Assembly (NCBI RefSeq): GCF_021155775.2
Contig: NC_060233.1
Coordinates: forward strand, 8,868,782-8,932,781
Origin: Neodiprion pinetum
Lineage: Eukaryota; Arthropoda; Insecta; Hymenoptera; Diprionidae
Direction: 5' to 3'
DNA length: 64,000 nt
This document shows positions 38,900 to 51,450 of the stretch, piece after piece. A program made the translations under genes and the position numbers. The notes under the pieces are model-generated. The model ran no database searches. It had not been told where the DNA came from and saw only the letters and a program-made list of their open reading frames with translations. Numbering within the stretch: the stretch's first letter is position 1; every line of letters starts with the position of its first letter.

Positions 38900-41800
38900 A
38901 GCGATCTTCCCCGTTACTTTTCACCTCCGTTCTCTCTTCGAAGGGCGCAAGCTTCGACTTTGAGTTACTATACGGAGCCTGGCTGTTGATCTGACGAGTA
39001 CTCGAAGAGGTATGCCGAACGAGCGGGTCCTAATTACGCGAAAAATTTTCTGGCGCAGTAGCCGGAAGCCGGTTTGACTCGAAGAGGTGTACCACTTCGT
39101 TACGCCGCTAATGGGTTCATTAATTAGTTTCATTTAGTCTCGCGGGGTAGAGTAGTCTTGAAAATCTCGTCCCTGCACGGGGAATTAAGTGAAATAATTA
39201 GACAAATTAGGGCTCTCCCGATGCAAGGAGAAGAAGGAGAAGAATGAGAGGGCATCGCGGAGTGCGAAGCCCAAGGAAGAAGGATAAGGAGCGAAAGAAG
39301 AAAGACGGCGAGAAGAGGCCAACCGGCAACGCGGGAAGCGGGAGCCGACTGGAAGGGAATCATTTGTCATTAGGATCCGCTATTAATTCCTCGTTAATTC
39401 CTCCTTTCCTCGTCAAGCAAGATAAACGAGTGGCTTCTCTGCGGATGCAGCGTAGCGCGTCGGCCGCCCGATTCGTATTAGGTGTATTCCTACGTTACTG
39501 AAGTACCGTAGCCGGCCAAGGAGGACCTAACGAGAAATTCATTAACAATGCAGAGCTCGAGAATTTACATCCACCGAGGGGAATTGAATGATCAGGTGAT
39601 AAAACGGCGGAAGGAATCTATGTAGAATCTACTTATTCGTGGTTTCCGATAAAAAATCAGTTCAAGAACAATTTCAAGGACATTGAGAATAGAATACTTC
39701 CAGGACACAAGAAAAATTCAACGATAGTTTCGAGAACTTTTTAAGGAGAAGCAAAATTCAATGACACTTCCAGGACCATTGGACACCGTGTTCCTACTTC
39801 GTCCGATCCAAAAGCGATATTTTGGTTCGCCCGTCGATTAGGGCCTCGGTTTTGGTTTGAAGAAAAAATATGTCATCAAGCGTGTGCCTCACTCGAAGTC
39901 TCGAGTGCGTGAGCTAGCGAGTGAGGACCCTCGAACCTACTTCAGCGGCGAAGAGACCCTTGGAGCCTGACCCTCGCCCCTTGCCAAGCCTTTGCTTATA
40001 TCCCCTGCGTGCCTCTGAGTGCCTATCATATCTATAACGGCTCAAGAGTCTCAACGTTGATAGCTGAGCTAATCGAATTTACAATGTATAAGCCACGCTC
40101 GTCTTGCTGCACCTAACGTCAATATTTCAACGTGGATATACGAGTGACAGTTCTGGAACACTTTCTTCCTCACGTTTATTGCTGCTGACTATTCGCACCT
40201 ATTAAGTTATTTCCCTCTTCAAAGTACTGCCGTACCTTCCGACCACACCTCTTTCGACGTTGACTGAATTATGAAGAGAAGTTATGGTCTGTTACACTAA
40301 ATGGAAATATCTGTCATAATAATTTTCAGCAGATAATTTATCGATAAAATAAAGAGAAATGTGATGTTATGAAATGTCTGCTGGGAAAAGTGTACATAAA
40401 TACTCTCAATAACTTTTGCATATTAATTTTCAGTGTAGAAACACACTCGTGAGAAACTACTTGGCAAAAATTTACTCGTTTTAGAGTCAAGTATGGCAGC
40501 AATGATTCTCGTAAAATTATTCCATATGTCATTCGACGTTGAAACTGTTGGCATTTTTTTTTTCGGAATTCCCGTTCGCAGATTTTCTTCATCGTTTTAA
40601 ATTACATAGAATACGGTTTTGGGAAACTGCGAGTAAACACTTGACCCGATAATTCCAGATCTTGGCAAGGAAATTTCATTATCAAACGGACGTATGGAAG
40701 CTGAAGAATGTACTAATCACTTCCGTGAGTGGTTGATTCGCAAGTGATCAGATCTGATGAATATGTTTGAAGTTTTGCAGTGATTTCGAGATCCAACATA
40801 CTCTGTTCTAGAATTTTTTCTTACAACAGTAGCATTTTACAATTGTTTGTGTCAACAGTGCCAAAAAGATGAACGTTGAATGCTTTGCGAGTGAAACCCA
40901 TGTGTCAACTTTTATAATCAAAACTTTTGTCAAGCCTAAGAAGAGAATATAGTATATTGAATATTGGTACTATTCAAAGAAGCAAATAAGTTAAACATTC
41001 CGCAATGCCAATTCTTTCCATAGATTCAAGACAAAGAGACTTCGGAAGACATGATACCCGAACGATTCTCGTATGAAGCTGAAATTCTAAAACCAAAGTA
41101 AAATGGTCCGATGGTGAGTTTTGAGCCGACTGTTCCATGCCTGGTAAAAACGAGACCGTCCAGATAAGGCATAAAAGATGTTGCGCGCGAATTGGGTATA
41201 AAGACATCAGTAGCTCACTCGGAGGACATCAGGAATGACTATCTCTATAAACGACCGTTACAGTGGTTGACCAGTAATTACTCCTGGGCCAAGTATCGAA
41301 ATGAATGTCTTTTTCTTGCTGGTACCAAGTAGCCGGATCGCGGCGCTTACGGAGCCATAGATCACCGAGGCCGTTTTATCCGAAAAAATGCCTTCTCATA
41401 TTCCTCTTTTTCGTGGGCCGGAATACGGGGTAATAATTTCTCGTTCTGTAACCAAGCGGTGTCGCGTGTGTGTATATTACACCGAATTATGTATACTGCA
41501 CTCGACTGTGTAGCCAGCTTGACTGGGCTTGATGTGGCGAGACTAACCGAGCTACGGTTCGTTGACGCTGTCACCACGGCCCTATCTCACTCGCGCCTGG
41601 CATACCTCGATACACATTCACTGTTTATCCCGGTGTGCGTAAGACGCGCAAGAAAGTCGTGCCAACCGAGTCTCGGCCCTGTTATAAACCATATGAACCA
41701 TAAACTCGGTGTCCGTATACACACGTCGTGGTGAATAGGTCGAAAACGGTCGGTCAAACTGATAGCGCGGAGTCTTTCATTCGGGGCCCTGTGTAATAAC

Positions 41801-42190
41801 CTCTCTATTTTATTGGGTGTTGCAGCAGTGTTGACAGTTATGAGACGCGTTACTTCTTACTTGTTCGGAGAGGCGCGCGCGAAGACCGAGAACGGGTCGA
41901 ATGAATGGATTGAACGAATGAATGAATTGACGAATAAAGATGCTTATCGTCTTTCCAGAATTTTTATAAACTAACGCCAGACCGCCGGTTTGCCGGGTGA
42001 AAAATAATTTCCCCGTCCTCACTCTCTACCCGGTTGGCACTGCACTCTTAGTTTATAACTCCGACCCGGATGCGGAGGTTTTGAAATGCGAGACTTCCGG
42101 TTCACTTTGATTCGATCTCGTACCCAGTTGCCGGATTTAATTGGACGGCACTTGAATTTGTCCTCCTCCCCTCTCTCTCCCGCTTCTGCT
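38900..42190. other. Mixed DNA, no gene seen
   Basis: A purine-rich stretch at 39215-39320 gives a lysine/arginine-rich frame by composition. AATTCCTCGTTAATTCCTCC at 39384 is a short direct duplication. Nothing else stands out. Confidence 0.5.
39655..39785. repeat. Degenerate TTCAAGGAC-type repeat with a direct 11-mer duplication
   Basis: ACTTCCAGGAC occurs at 39696-39706 and again at 39766-39776, 70 bp apart, and AAAATTCAA also recurs. Surrounding words (TTCAAGAAC, TTTCAAGGAC) are variants of the same theme. This is a partly decayed short tandem repeat. Confidence 0.45.
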
Positions 42191-42544
42191 TCTTGTTTTT
42201 AGTCGTGGCCAGCTAGCCGGTGATCGAGATCTAGAGTAATTAAGATGGCGGGGTATCTCAGTCGCACGCAGAGTCTCTTGCCGTCATTTTTCGTCCGCTT
42301 CTCTCGCTCGCGGATCGCGCTAGTCCGAGCGAGACGCCGCGAGGCGAACGCGTCGCGACGCCGTCCACCCTTTTCGGATCGGTGGTTTGTCATCCGTCAA
42401 GACTGAAGAGCCTCGCGAGGCGGAGGTAGATTGCCGGACGCGAGAAAGACACCTGCCGTCGGGACGTCCCGCTCTCAAAGACAAACGGTAACTCCAACTT
42501 AGGGGCATCAATTATACCTCCGTTTATACACCCTGCCTGCCCCA

Positions 42545-42582
42545 CTCTCTCTCTTTTTCTCTCTCTCTCTCTCTCTCTCTCT
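42545..42582. repeat. (CT)n microsatellite
   Basis: CT run of about 38 bp with one TTTTT interruption, at the edge of a GC-rich island starting near 42190. Confidence 0.92.
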
Positions 42583-42932
42583 GCACACATCCGACACCTT
42601 CCAGAACCACGGACCACGTGTTTGTGGGCACAGGGTGCTACAAGCAGTGGCGTAATTTAAAGGCGTGCGACGTTTTCCCTTTTTTCTTTTTTGGAAATCA
42701 TATTTAAAAGGTTATTTTCTGCTCTTCAGTTTTTCAAAATGAAAACTGTGAAAATAGTGCTCGGTTTCAGAGCAGTAACTGCGTTAGTTTCGGTAGACAG
42801 ACTGCGCAACTGTCTTGCGCGATAACTTCTCGCTTGGACCGCATTTGTGCTGACGCGCGAGCTACGGGGCGGAAAGTTATGGAGAATCGACTGTGACCGC
42901 CCAATCTGTGATTGATTTACACTCAGTTAGAG

Positions 42933-42955
42933 TATTCCATTAATTTAATGGAATA
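42933..42955. repeat. 23-bp near-perfect palindrome
   Basis: TATTCCATTAA, then T, then TTAATGGAATA: 11-bp arms around one base. The core carries a TTAATT/TAAT homeodomain-like site on each strand. Confidence 0.9.
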
Positions 42956-44731
42956 GAATGGGTATAATTTTTTATATACCGATCCACTTTACGTGCTAGT
43001 CGCAAACAATATTGATGTACGTTTGAATTGGGAATTTAGATTTTACAAAAAATCAGCGGTATGCTCTGAGAGAGAAGAAGAAAAATCTAAATCGTCGAAT
43101 AGTAAACATAAATCTGCGGGCTCAAAGATTGATAACGAATTATATCGTCACAAACAATGTCGAATTCTATTCTGCGTTGGTTGAAAATCTGCTCAGCTAT
43201 TTGTTTCTTTCTGAAAACGTTGTCCAACCACAGGATATATAAAAAAAGCGGAATCTATGATCATAAATTCACCTTTTTCAGCCATTCGTACTGACTTTGA
43301 TGTGAATTTTTATACGACCAATTCCTAGCACGTCGAACATTGATTTCGAAATATATAAATCAAAGAATCGCAGACTTTCATTAGCATTTTGCAAAAATAA
43401 CGAATAGAACAAAGAATCGCGGGGCTATAATCGCGAGAAGGTGAAAATTCTTACGAAGCTACACGTCGTTTGCCTTCCGATTGAAACAGGCTGCAGGAAA
43501 AGAAGCTAAAACCTCTCCGCGTGTGCGTGAGGGTCGGAAATTTCTGGCAAGATTCAAACGTCGGATCGTTCTCTCTGCCCTTCCATCTCTGTCTTTTTCT
43601 CTCGTTTTCACTCGCGCAAGTGATATTATTAGAATCGCGGCCACAAATAATTCCTCCTCTCATTCTTGCTCTCCGTCTCTCTTTCCCTCTCGCGCCGGTT
43701 CGGGCGGGTTGTCTATAGAAGCGGGGATCATCCCCGGCTTAGAAGAGTCTATTTATGTTTACCAAATGCACGGATAAAACTAATTTATACACGTCACGGG
43801 TTGACAAATTTTCCGAGCTCCGTTCGCTCTCTCTCGCGCCGATGGCCGCGTCGGAATCGTTTTCTGTCCTCTTCTGCTCAGTCGCTTCAATCCACCGGAT
43901 TTTATTATCCATCGGCGGGATTATCGGGGGCTTCGAAGTCGGTCAGGATGGACCTGCCGCTGCACCCGGAACCCCGAGCGATTGAAAGCCTAATAAATTA
44001 TCACGCGTCTGGGGGAAAAATATTTCGCCAGAGATAAATAAACCAACCAATCTGTGCAACGGGAAACACTTCCGGTAATCCGGTTCGTCTACCCCGATTA
44101 AAAAACTCATCGTCTCTCTGTCCGTCACTCCCCTTTTCATTTTTATTTTTCAATTAAAATTGAGGGAACAGAGAATTGTTTTTTTTTTCGCAAATATCTG
44201 TTACGTGTTTTAGACTGTTGCAATTTTCGGAGTGATTGCTAAATCTTCCTGTCACTGGAATTCGTTTTTAGAAACAGTTTAAAGAGACTGGTATAAGAGT
44301 CGTACCTAATTTTGAGAAATCACTAACGGTTTGAAAAAGAGACGGGGAAACGAAATTTTTGTTTCGGAAGAAGTACGATTTGTTGCGAGTACTTTCAACT
44401 TCATAAAATTGAATATAAATACTCACTTTTTGAGTAAGAACGACATTTATCACAATGTCTTTCACCTCATACGATCAATCGTAAGATTCCTTTTGTGTAC
44501 AGTCGACAAGGCTGTTACAAGTGTAATCAGAACTAAGTATACTGTCAACCGATTTGTAATTTGTCCACGAAAATTCAGTCCTCAAGCTCATAAACTACTG
44601 CCGAGAATGATTGAAACGCAACTGGATAGTCTCGCGGTTTACCCCATTTCTCAAATTGAATGAACACCCTAGCAGCATCAGAGTCCTCTAAAGATCAAAA
44701 ATGGTGAATGGTTGAGCAGAGTGAGTTGAGA

Positions 44732-44753
44732 GAGGAGGAGGAGGAGGAGGAGG
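44732..44753. repeat. (GAG)n microsatellite
   Basis: About seven GAG units. Confidence 0.92.
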
Positions 44754-45600
44754 GCGCAAAAAACGCGCGAGGCATCCACAGAGGCTCATTAACCGAGCAG
44801 GCTTTAAATTGGCCCGGATAGCTGGGGCAGCTTCTGGAGCTACTTTTTAGCCGGGCTTCGGTATTTATGCGTGGCCGGGTCGGCGCGGGCGGCTGCATCT
44901 CAGTTGACACGAACCGTACAGGATCATCTTCACGGGTCGCAGATCTCCTCCACCTCGGTTATAGAGGCCTTCTATAAGTGATCGCAGTCCCGCATCTGGA
45001 GGAACGTCGTTAACCGTTCAATTTAGCCGTGATGCGACACCCGCGAAGCACGCTGGCACCAAAGTATTCCGAGAACCTGTCGCATACTAGACGAGGAAGT
45101 ATATTACTCGGCTCCTATTTCCCGGCCAATTTTCGACCCTGTGAATCCTCACGGCGAACCGAAAGCCCCGGTCTTCTCACGTCTGCTTCCACTCAACCGC
45201 CGCAGTCATTGATTCCGAAAATGTTGCACAACAGCCGAAGCGCACCTTCCTTTCCTTTCCATTTTCATCTTTATCTCCATCTTTTTCTCCTTGTCCTTCA
45301 CGTTGCGGATTATACCTACCTGCGACGTTCCAATGATTTGGTTTCCAATTACGTCCTGACCCAATGTTCCAAATAACCTGAACGACGGACCCCAGCAAAA
45401 TACTGGCGATTCAACCACCTATACTTGAAACAATGAAAGTACACGAGGGTTCAGAATAGAAGAAACGAATCTGTCCGACAGATCCGAGTTTGTTGCGTAC
45501 ATACATAATGATGTATACGCAACGAGCGAGTCTTACGGAATCGCAGTTCCTACCAGGGTACAAATCTGTGCAGCAAATGAAATTGGCCACTTGTGTGTGA

Positions 45601-45620
45601 ACATGTTACATGTTACATGT
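45601..45620. repeat. Three tandem ACATGTT heptamers
   Basis: ACATGTT twice plus ACATGT, an exact 7-bp tandem repeat. Confidence 0.85.
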
Positions 45621-46323
45621 GAATTCCATTTAACGCGTCTGTATTGCGTGCGGGTGTGACATGCATGAAGGGATTGCACGAGCGCAACATAATGCTGTAT
45701 ACGTGGAAGAAGAAATACTCGTTGTTCCGTCGTTACGGTGTAGACTTGAAGAAGGATTCGTGGAGATACCTCGGTGCTTATGTGTGCGCGCGTTATACGG
45801 ACGTACACCACCTACTTTAGCGCGGTATCCGCCGAATCGTAAATATATCACTCGCTATCCAAGGGATCAGATATATACGCCGGTGCATAAGTTATTATTA
45901 CCTTCACCGGGGAAATGGATAGGCACCATTATTTTTAAAAGGTCATATTCTTGATTTATTGCTCGACGAAGCAAGCCGGGGTGCACCGTGGTTGTAAGGT
46001 ATATATATATACAGTATGTGCCGTACGTACTTGCTTACTCTCATGACCGTGACTCGCCAGCCGTTGCACCGACTTCCAGATGCTCGGCTAACTGTCCTCG
46101 ATCCCGATAACGGTATTATCCGTACTCCGGTCTCTTGCGGGTTACCGCGGGCACGTGACCCCGTCGGAAATTTGAGGGAGTCAAAAAAATTCAAGTTTTT
46201 CACCTCATTTCACTGCCAGGAAATATTAAAAATCTACTCGTATCGTCATGGAATTTAGATTCATAGAGACAAGTTTAATGGAGTTTTTGATTCAAACCAG
46301 GGAACACAGATCCGTTACCACAG

Positions 46324-46350
46324 ATATATATATATAATTATATATATATT
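46324..46350. repeat. (TA)n microsatellite, interrupted
   Basis: About 27 bp of TA repeats with one interruption (TAATTA) in the middle. Confidence 0.85.
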
Positions 46351-47051
46351 TATCTCTCCCGAGATCGAATCAAATTTTCAAACCAGTTGAAAATTTCATG
46401 GATTTCAGAACAACTGTTCAAAATTTCAAGTATCTAAAGATTCTAACGATGAGTTGACTCCATTTTTTCCCTCCTAGATCCCCAGTGCAACTGAACATTT
46501 TGAAAGTCTGTCAAGAAACCAGCTTTTCAAAATATCATTCCGTGGATAAAACTTATATGTTGGTGGTTTAAAATAGGTTTTTTGTTCTGATGAGATAGTT
46601 CTTGCACAATTAATTCTTTAACCCTATTTGATACAGCTGAAATGAGTTTTCGAACACGCGTAAGTTGATTTCGAACTTTTTTTTTTTTTTATTTTAGGGA
46701 AAGCATAACCTGTTCAACAAGAACAATTCTTTCGAGGTATCAAATTGAATTTAAACACTTGCCCGATGAACCAAAAGAAGAGTAGACGAATTTCGATGTT
46801 TTGATTGTTCAGAACGAGGAAACGAGGACGTAAGTCGGCATCCAAGCATAGCGGAAATAAGAGTAAGTATGAATCGAGGTATGCAAATCTCGGACACGCG
46901 ATTGAAGCTGACAGAAGCCGGTGCGGTGTAATTTTGAGAGTATCGCGTGTGCCGGGTAGCGCGCGTTGCAGAGGTTCATGGATGGCCGATGTTCGCACGC
47001 AGTTTGTAATAGGTGTACGAGGAGAGAAGGTGAACGCGTAAGGAGAATAAG

Positions 47052-47080
47052 AATAATAACAACAACAACAACAACAACAA
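47052..47080. repeat. (AAC)n microsatellite
   Basis: AAT units pass into about seven AAC units. Confidence 0.93.
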
Positions 47081-47253
47081 GAGTTGCGGAGGTATAACGA
47101 AACGAGGAAGAACCCGGAATGTTGTAATTGGCGGCAGAAGGCGCCGCAGCCGCGGGCCCGATGTCCTCGATTGATAGCACCGCGTTAATGATCGGTTTAT
47201 GCCGGTCGGCAGGGCTGCCGTTTCTGGCATCGAGGGTGCGGACGAATACCGAT

Positions 47254-47292
47254 TCTCCTTCCTCCTCTTCTTCTTCTTCGTCTTCGTCTTCC
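47254..47292. repeat. (CTT/CTC)n pyrimidine trinucleotide tract
   Basis: CCTCCTCTTCTTCTTCTTCG followed by TCTTCGTCTTCC. Confidence 0.85.
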
Positions 47293-50200
47293 TAAACGTC
47301 GTCATCCAGCTGTGCCTTCAGCCTCGTGGATCGTGGACTCGGCTGGTTGTGTTCGACGAGTGGAGTGGTACTGCACCCAGAGAAGACCGCGTCAAACTAT
47401 GCAAATTGTATCTCGTCGACAGGTTCAAAGGAGGAACAAAAGGTCCTCGCCGAGGTCATTTTCACCGCGGGAGTTGACGCGGCTGACGCATCGAGATTTG
47501 GTCCTAGCTGCCATGACTCGGTAAAAGTTACCCACATTGTTCGACGGAAATTGATCGACTCGCGGTAATCGAGTACGATCTGCCCGAAGGAAACGACGCG
47601 TTTTGGAGGTTCGAGAGTAAGTCCCAAAACTGCATTGGTACCTACGTCGCCGCTGGGGTTGTTGCATGATATGGATCAATGCTGCGAGATGCGGTGCACA
47701 GGCCAAACTGTGCCCGAGTGTGATAATTGGACAATCGCTACTTTGCTATTTCGCTCCACGAGAGAGCCGGGTATATGGTGTAATAGGGGTCCGGTGCAGC
47801 AGGTGATAATTATCACTATGCCGCGCGTGCATCGAATGACACGCACGAAACGATATTCAGGGTTGAGGATCCACGCACATACCCGTAATACCCGTAATAC
47901 CTATAAAACGGTATGAAAAAGGGCTCCGCGGCAGGGAATTTTTAACGAGCCCGCAATTTTCTTGTCGGTTCCGCAAACTTCGTTGGAAAGGAAACGATCG
48001 AGTCGCACAATGTTCGGCTGGCAGAGGAGTCGTGGCGAAAAATCATGTTTGTAACATTTCTCGGTGAAATTTCGTTACTTTTCGTTGCTGGTCACTTGAC
48101 AACAGGCAACATTTAGTGGAGGAAAATTACGTACCCAGGACCGATTACGAGGACGGTGAACAATGCCAGCAAATACTGCCGCATGCGGCAGCGATACGGT
48201 TGGCTCCTCTAATTAATTTATGTACAAGAGGAATCATATGTTGGAATTTTAACAGGAAAGGGGGGAAAGATAGGCGCAGGTTGTCCCTGCGAAGGAGGGG
48301 AACGCCCGGGTGACATATGTGAAACACATTGTAGGTGCGCCGGTATCTCCGTGTTATACCTACTCTCGGTGCTGGTTGATGTTGTGTGCGCCGATGCCAG
48401 TTTCACCGCGTTACCGTCTTCCCTCTAATTTAGCTGTATAGTGTCATGCGGAGACCCGGTCTGGCATGTTTTGATACAAATTAAGCGGGTAGCGAAGAGG
48501 TTTCGGCTTCAGGGGCGCCAGGAAGCAACCCGCCCCACACCGAAACCTTCGTACCGACGCACACACGCGGACTTGTAGACATATCTGTGCAGCACACGGG
48601 TAACCAACACCCTCAGGGTCTTATGGCTGCACGGATTTTCGAGGAATGATTTGTTAAACGTCGTTAGGATAGCGCGTGACAGGCGGCGAGGGAGTGCCAA
48701 ACCTGGAAACGATTTATAACCCCGTGATACTCGAGCCGTGCACACAGCCTCTTCTGCTTTCGGGGGATTTCAGATGGAGGAACGCGCGCGGGCAACGATT
48801 CGTAAAATTAGCCCATCTGATTTTCATTTGATGCAAAATTTGTCAGGCCTGTGAAACGGTGTTTGAAAAAATTGTGTCACTTAATCATTTTCTTGAGTGG
48901 GTACTGATTGATACGCATACCAAAGTGAAATTTTTCCATCAGCACGTGATTCGGCTGGTGATCTCGAGTCGTTTGGATTCCAACGCTATTCGTCACAGTC
49001 CTGGTCTGGGATGAATGGACTCGGGCACGTATGATGGGCCAGCCGAAGTCCGCGATTTAATACCGAATACTTGTCTGGTTAATCGCCAACTCCACGGGGC
49101 GACCTCGTCGAGAGGGTGGAGCAGGCCGACGCCGGCTAGGCGTCGAGGCGTCGAGGGCTTCGAGGGCGTCCAGGAACGCGTTGCAGTCAATTAATCAAGC
49201 TCTCGTTGATTGGTTACCTCCGTCGCGTCTTCAGCTTCCTGGTATACAAAAATCTACGTCCCCATTTGCAAACCTACCCAGAATACAAATGAATGCACGT
49301 TGTATCACGTACTATGAAACCTTTTCGCTCAGTTAACAGTCGTTTCATCAAGAAAAGTCGTGGATTAGTCAAGACCGCTGTTCTTGGATCGTAAAACTTT
49401 GCCAAAAGTCCGAAAACCACGACGTTGTTCATTGAGTCCGCAAATCTCGGAAAAAAGATTCAGCCGTGACAGTTCGGGATACATAATAAACGGTTTTTCT
49501 CGTCTATTTTAACCCTACGTCAATTTTTCGAATCCATTCAAAGCCTTCGACGAACTTCTCGAAGCTTGTTGTTGGCAACGTCAAGTTCGCGATGGCGAAT
49601 TTCATTCCGGCATAGTTAAAGACAAGGGGCAACAATTTTCGTGTCACCAGGTACGTGGGTGAACCGAACTGCACGCAATAGGACGCATGTCATATACATG
49701 CGTATATTTGTATACCTACTCTTGGTCTTCGGGATAAAATGTCTGCCTTGGTAACACTACACCGTAGTGGGCAGTCCCGGGATCGACGTGTGGTGGTCAA
49801 TGTTTTGGGTGACAGCTAGCGTCCCGTGTCCCAGACGAATTCCCGAAGGAACCAAGAGGCGGTCCCGGGTACAGAGCGCGGCTTTGCAGCAGCCCGAGTC
49901 TCTCTTAGAAACAATTCAACCAAGCGCACACAAGCGTAGCGCGGCAGGCAGTTTACACCAAATAGTCAACTGGATGCCTTCGCGGTGACTCAGGAATTAT
50001 CCTCGCGTAGAGGAGCTGCACATGCTTCACGCACGTGTTGCGTTTTGTGTTTCACAAAATTTTTCACATTCTAATACAAATTTTTCACTTGCTTACACGC
50101 TTCTTCCTTTTTTCTTCGTCATCTTCTAGGTCCCCTTCGTTTCTTTCTTTCGTTGCGACATCTCTGCTCAACTAGATCATAGCAGATCGTAAAATGAAGG

Positions 50201-50839
50201 TATACGAAGGTGCTGTTTGATTGGTAGTATTTGCCACTATCGTAGCGATGAGATTCGATGGTTTTAAGATGATTTGTGAAAAGGTAACGTTGCTGAAAAT
50301 TCAGGTTGAGAGACGAGGGGCGATGAAGAGGCTGGCGCTAACCTCGGCGAGTCCCGGAGGACCCGGAGCCTGAAGGATCAGTGAGGCTGAAGGATGAAGG
50401 GGAAAGACTCGGTGACAGTTTCCAGAGCCTAACCCGGATACACCCGTCACCCGAGACGAGGTTGTACGTCGTGCTGGTAATTAGGAGGTTCTCCGCCTAC
50501 GTCGTACTACCCTAAACCTCAAGACCGAGACCCCGACCCTAAACCTATTTAGTTGTTATATACTTCCCAACGTTCTTTACGCCAACCCCTCCGTCTTCTC
50601 AGTCTTATTCTCATGCGTCGCTGTTAAGAGATGCCTCTTCGTTCTAAGGCATAATAAACACTCCAGGTTTATCTCACTCTTAATGTCCTTCGGCAAAAGT
50701 TGAGCCCAAATCAGACCACGAGGTGTCTTGCACAACGAGTGAGAAATTTGATAGAAAATAATGACGTCGCTGGTTTATCAACATGGATAACTCGCTTTCA
50801 TTCCTGAACTGGTAGAAAAATCTGTATGGTACCAAATGA

Positions 50840-50874
50840 GCGTCTAGTTGAATCGAGCATCATCTACTAGACGC
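50840..50874. repeat. Short hairpin with 9-bp arms
   Basis: GCGTCTAGT at 50840-50848 is the reverse complement of ACTAGACGC at 50866-50874, with a 17-nt loop. No microRNA family was recognised. Confidence 0.7.
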
Positions 50875-51417
50875 AGGTAAAGTTGGTGTATAATTTCATA
50901 TCGATACCACGACATCAAATAAGACAACGAGATATTAACACTTCCCGAGTAACCGTTTACTTGGATGAAGTGAATTTCTGTCTCAGTGTAATGCCTCGAA
51001 TTTCTTGAAAACTTTGGTGTCGTTTCTCAGAAAGTTAAACCGAGTTAGCAGGAATCCTGTTGTAGACGCCATGTACTATCGTTGAGTAGTGTGTTATACC
51101 TCCCGAAAGCTAGACAAGAAACGCTCGCGTTAGTGAATTAGGAAAAGCACATATATCGCGGCGTCGAGTGGGTATAAGCCGCGTGGAAAGTCGCGGGAGG
51201 CGTTACCGTGGGTGGGTATGCAGCGTCCGCCTTCCTCTTGGCGAGTCCTCAAGAACACGGCGGTATATAACTGCAGAGAACCGAGGAGAGGCGGCGGAGG
51301 TAAAGGAGGAAGCCATGACGTCTAGAGCCGGCGGAAATATACCCCGCATACTGCTAATCACCATAAAGCTTCGAGCTACACGTGTTACGAATTCCCACCG
51401 AAGAGAATTCCCCCATC

Positions 51418-51450
51418 TTCTCCTCCTCCTCCTCCTCCTCCTCCTTCTCC
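51418..51450. repeat. (CTC)n microsatellite
   Basis: About eight CTC units followed by TTCTCC. Confidence 0.92.

Larger units (their letters stand above)
34600..38900. other. Mixed DNA with short GC islands
   Basis: Aside from the exon candidate at 35277 there are overlapping frames of up to 149 codons on opposite strands near 35.9-36.4 kb, an A run at 36308 and a T run at 36385. GC-rich DNA at 38.2-38.5 kb flanks the GA tract. None is supported as coding. Confidence 0.45.
42190..44140. other. GC-rich then mixed DNA, no supported gene
   Basis: CpG-rich DNA at 42190-42480 lies beside the CT tract. Frames at 43.45-44.04 kb overlap on both strands and are pyrimidine-driven (LSLSFSLVFT-type). 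Confidence 0.5.
44140..46800. other. Mixed DNA, nothing recognised
   Basis: A 110-codon plus-strand frame at 44331-44663 has a mixed composition but no motif. AT-rich DNA follows from 46180. Confidence 0.45.
46800..50000. other. Mixed to GC-rich DNA, overlapping short frames
   Basis: Around 46.8-47.9 kb many frames of 70-123 codons overlap on all phases, indicating few stops and not a gene. ACCCGTAAT is duplicated in tandem near 47880. GGCTTCGAGGGCGTC-type words repeat at 49140-49170. Confidence 0.45.
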
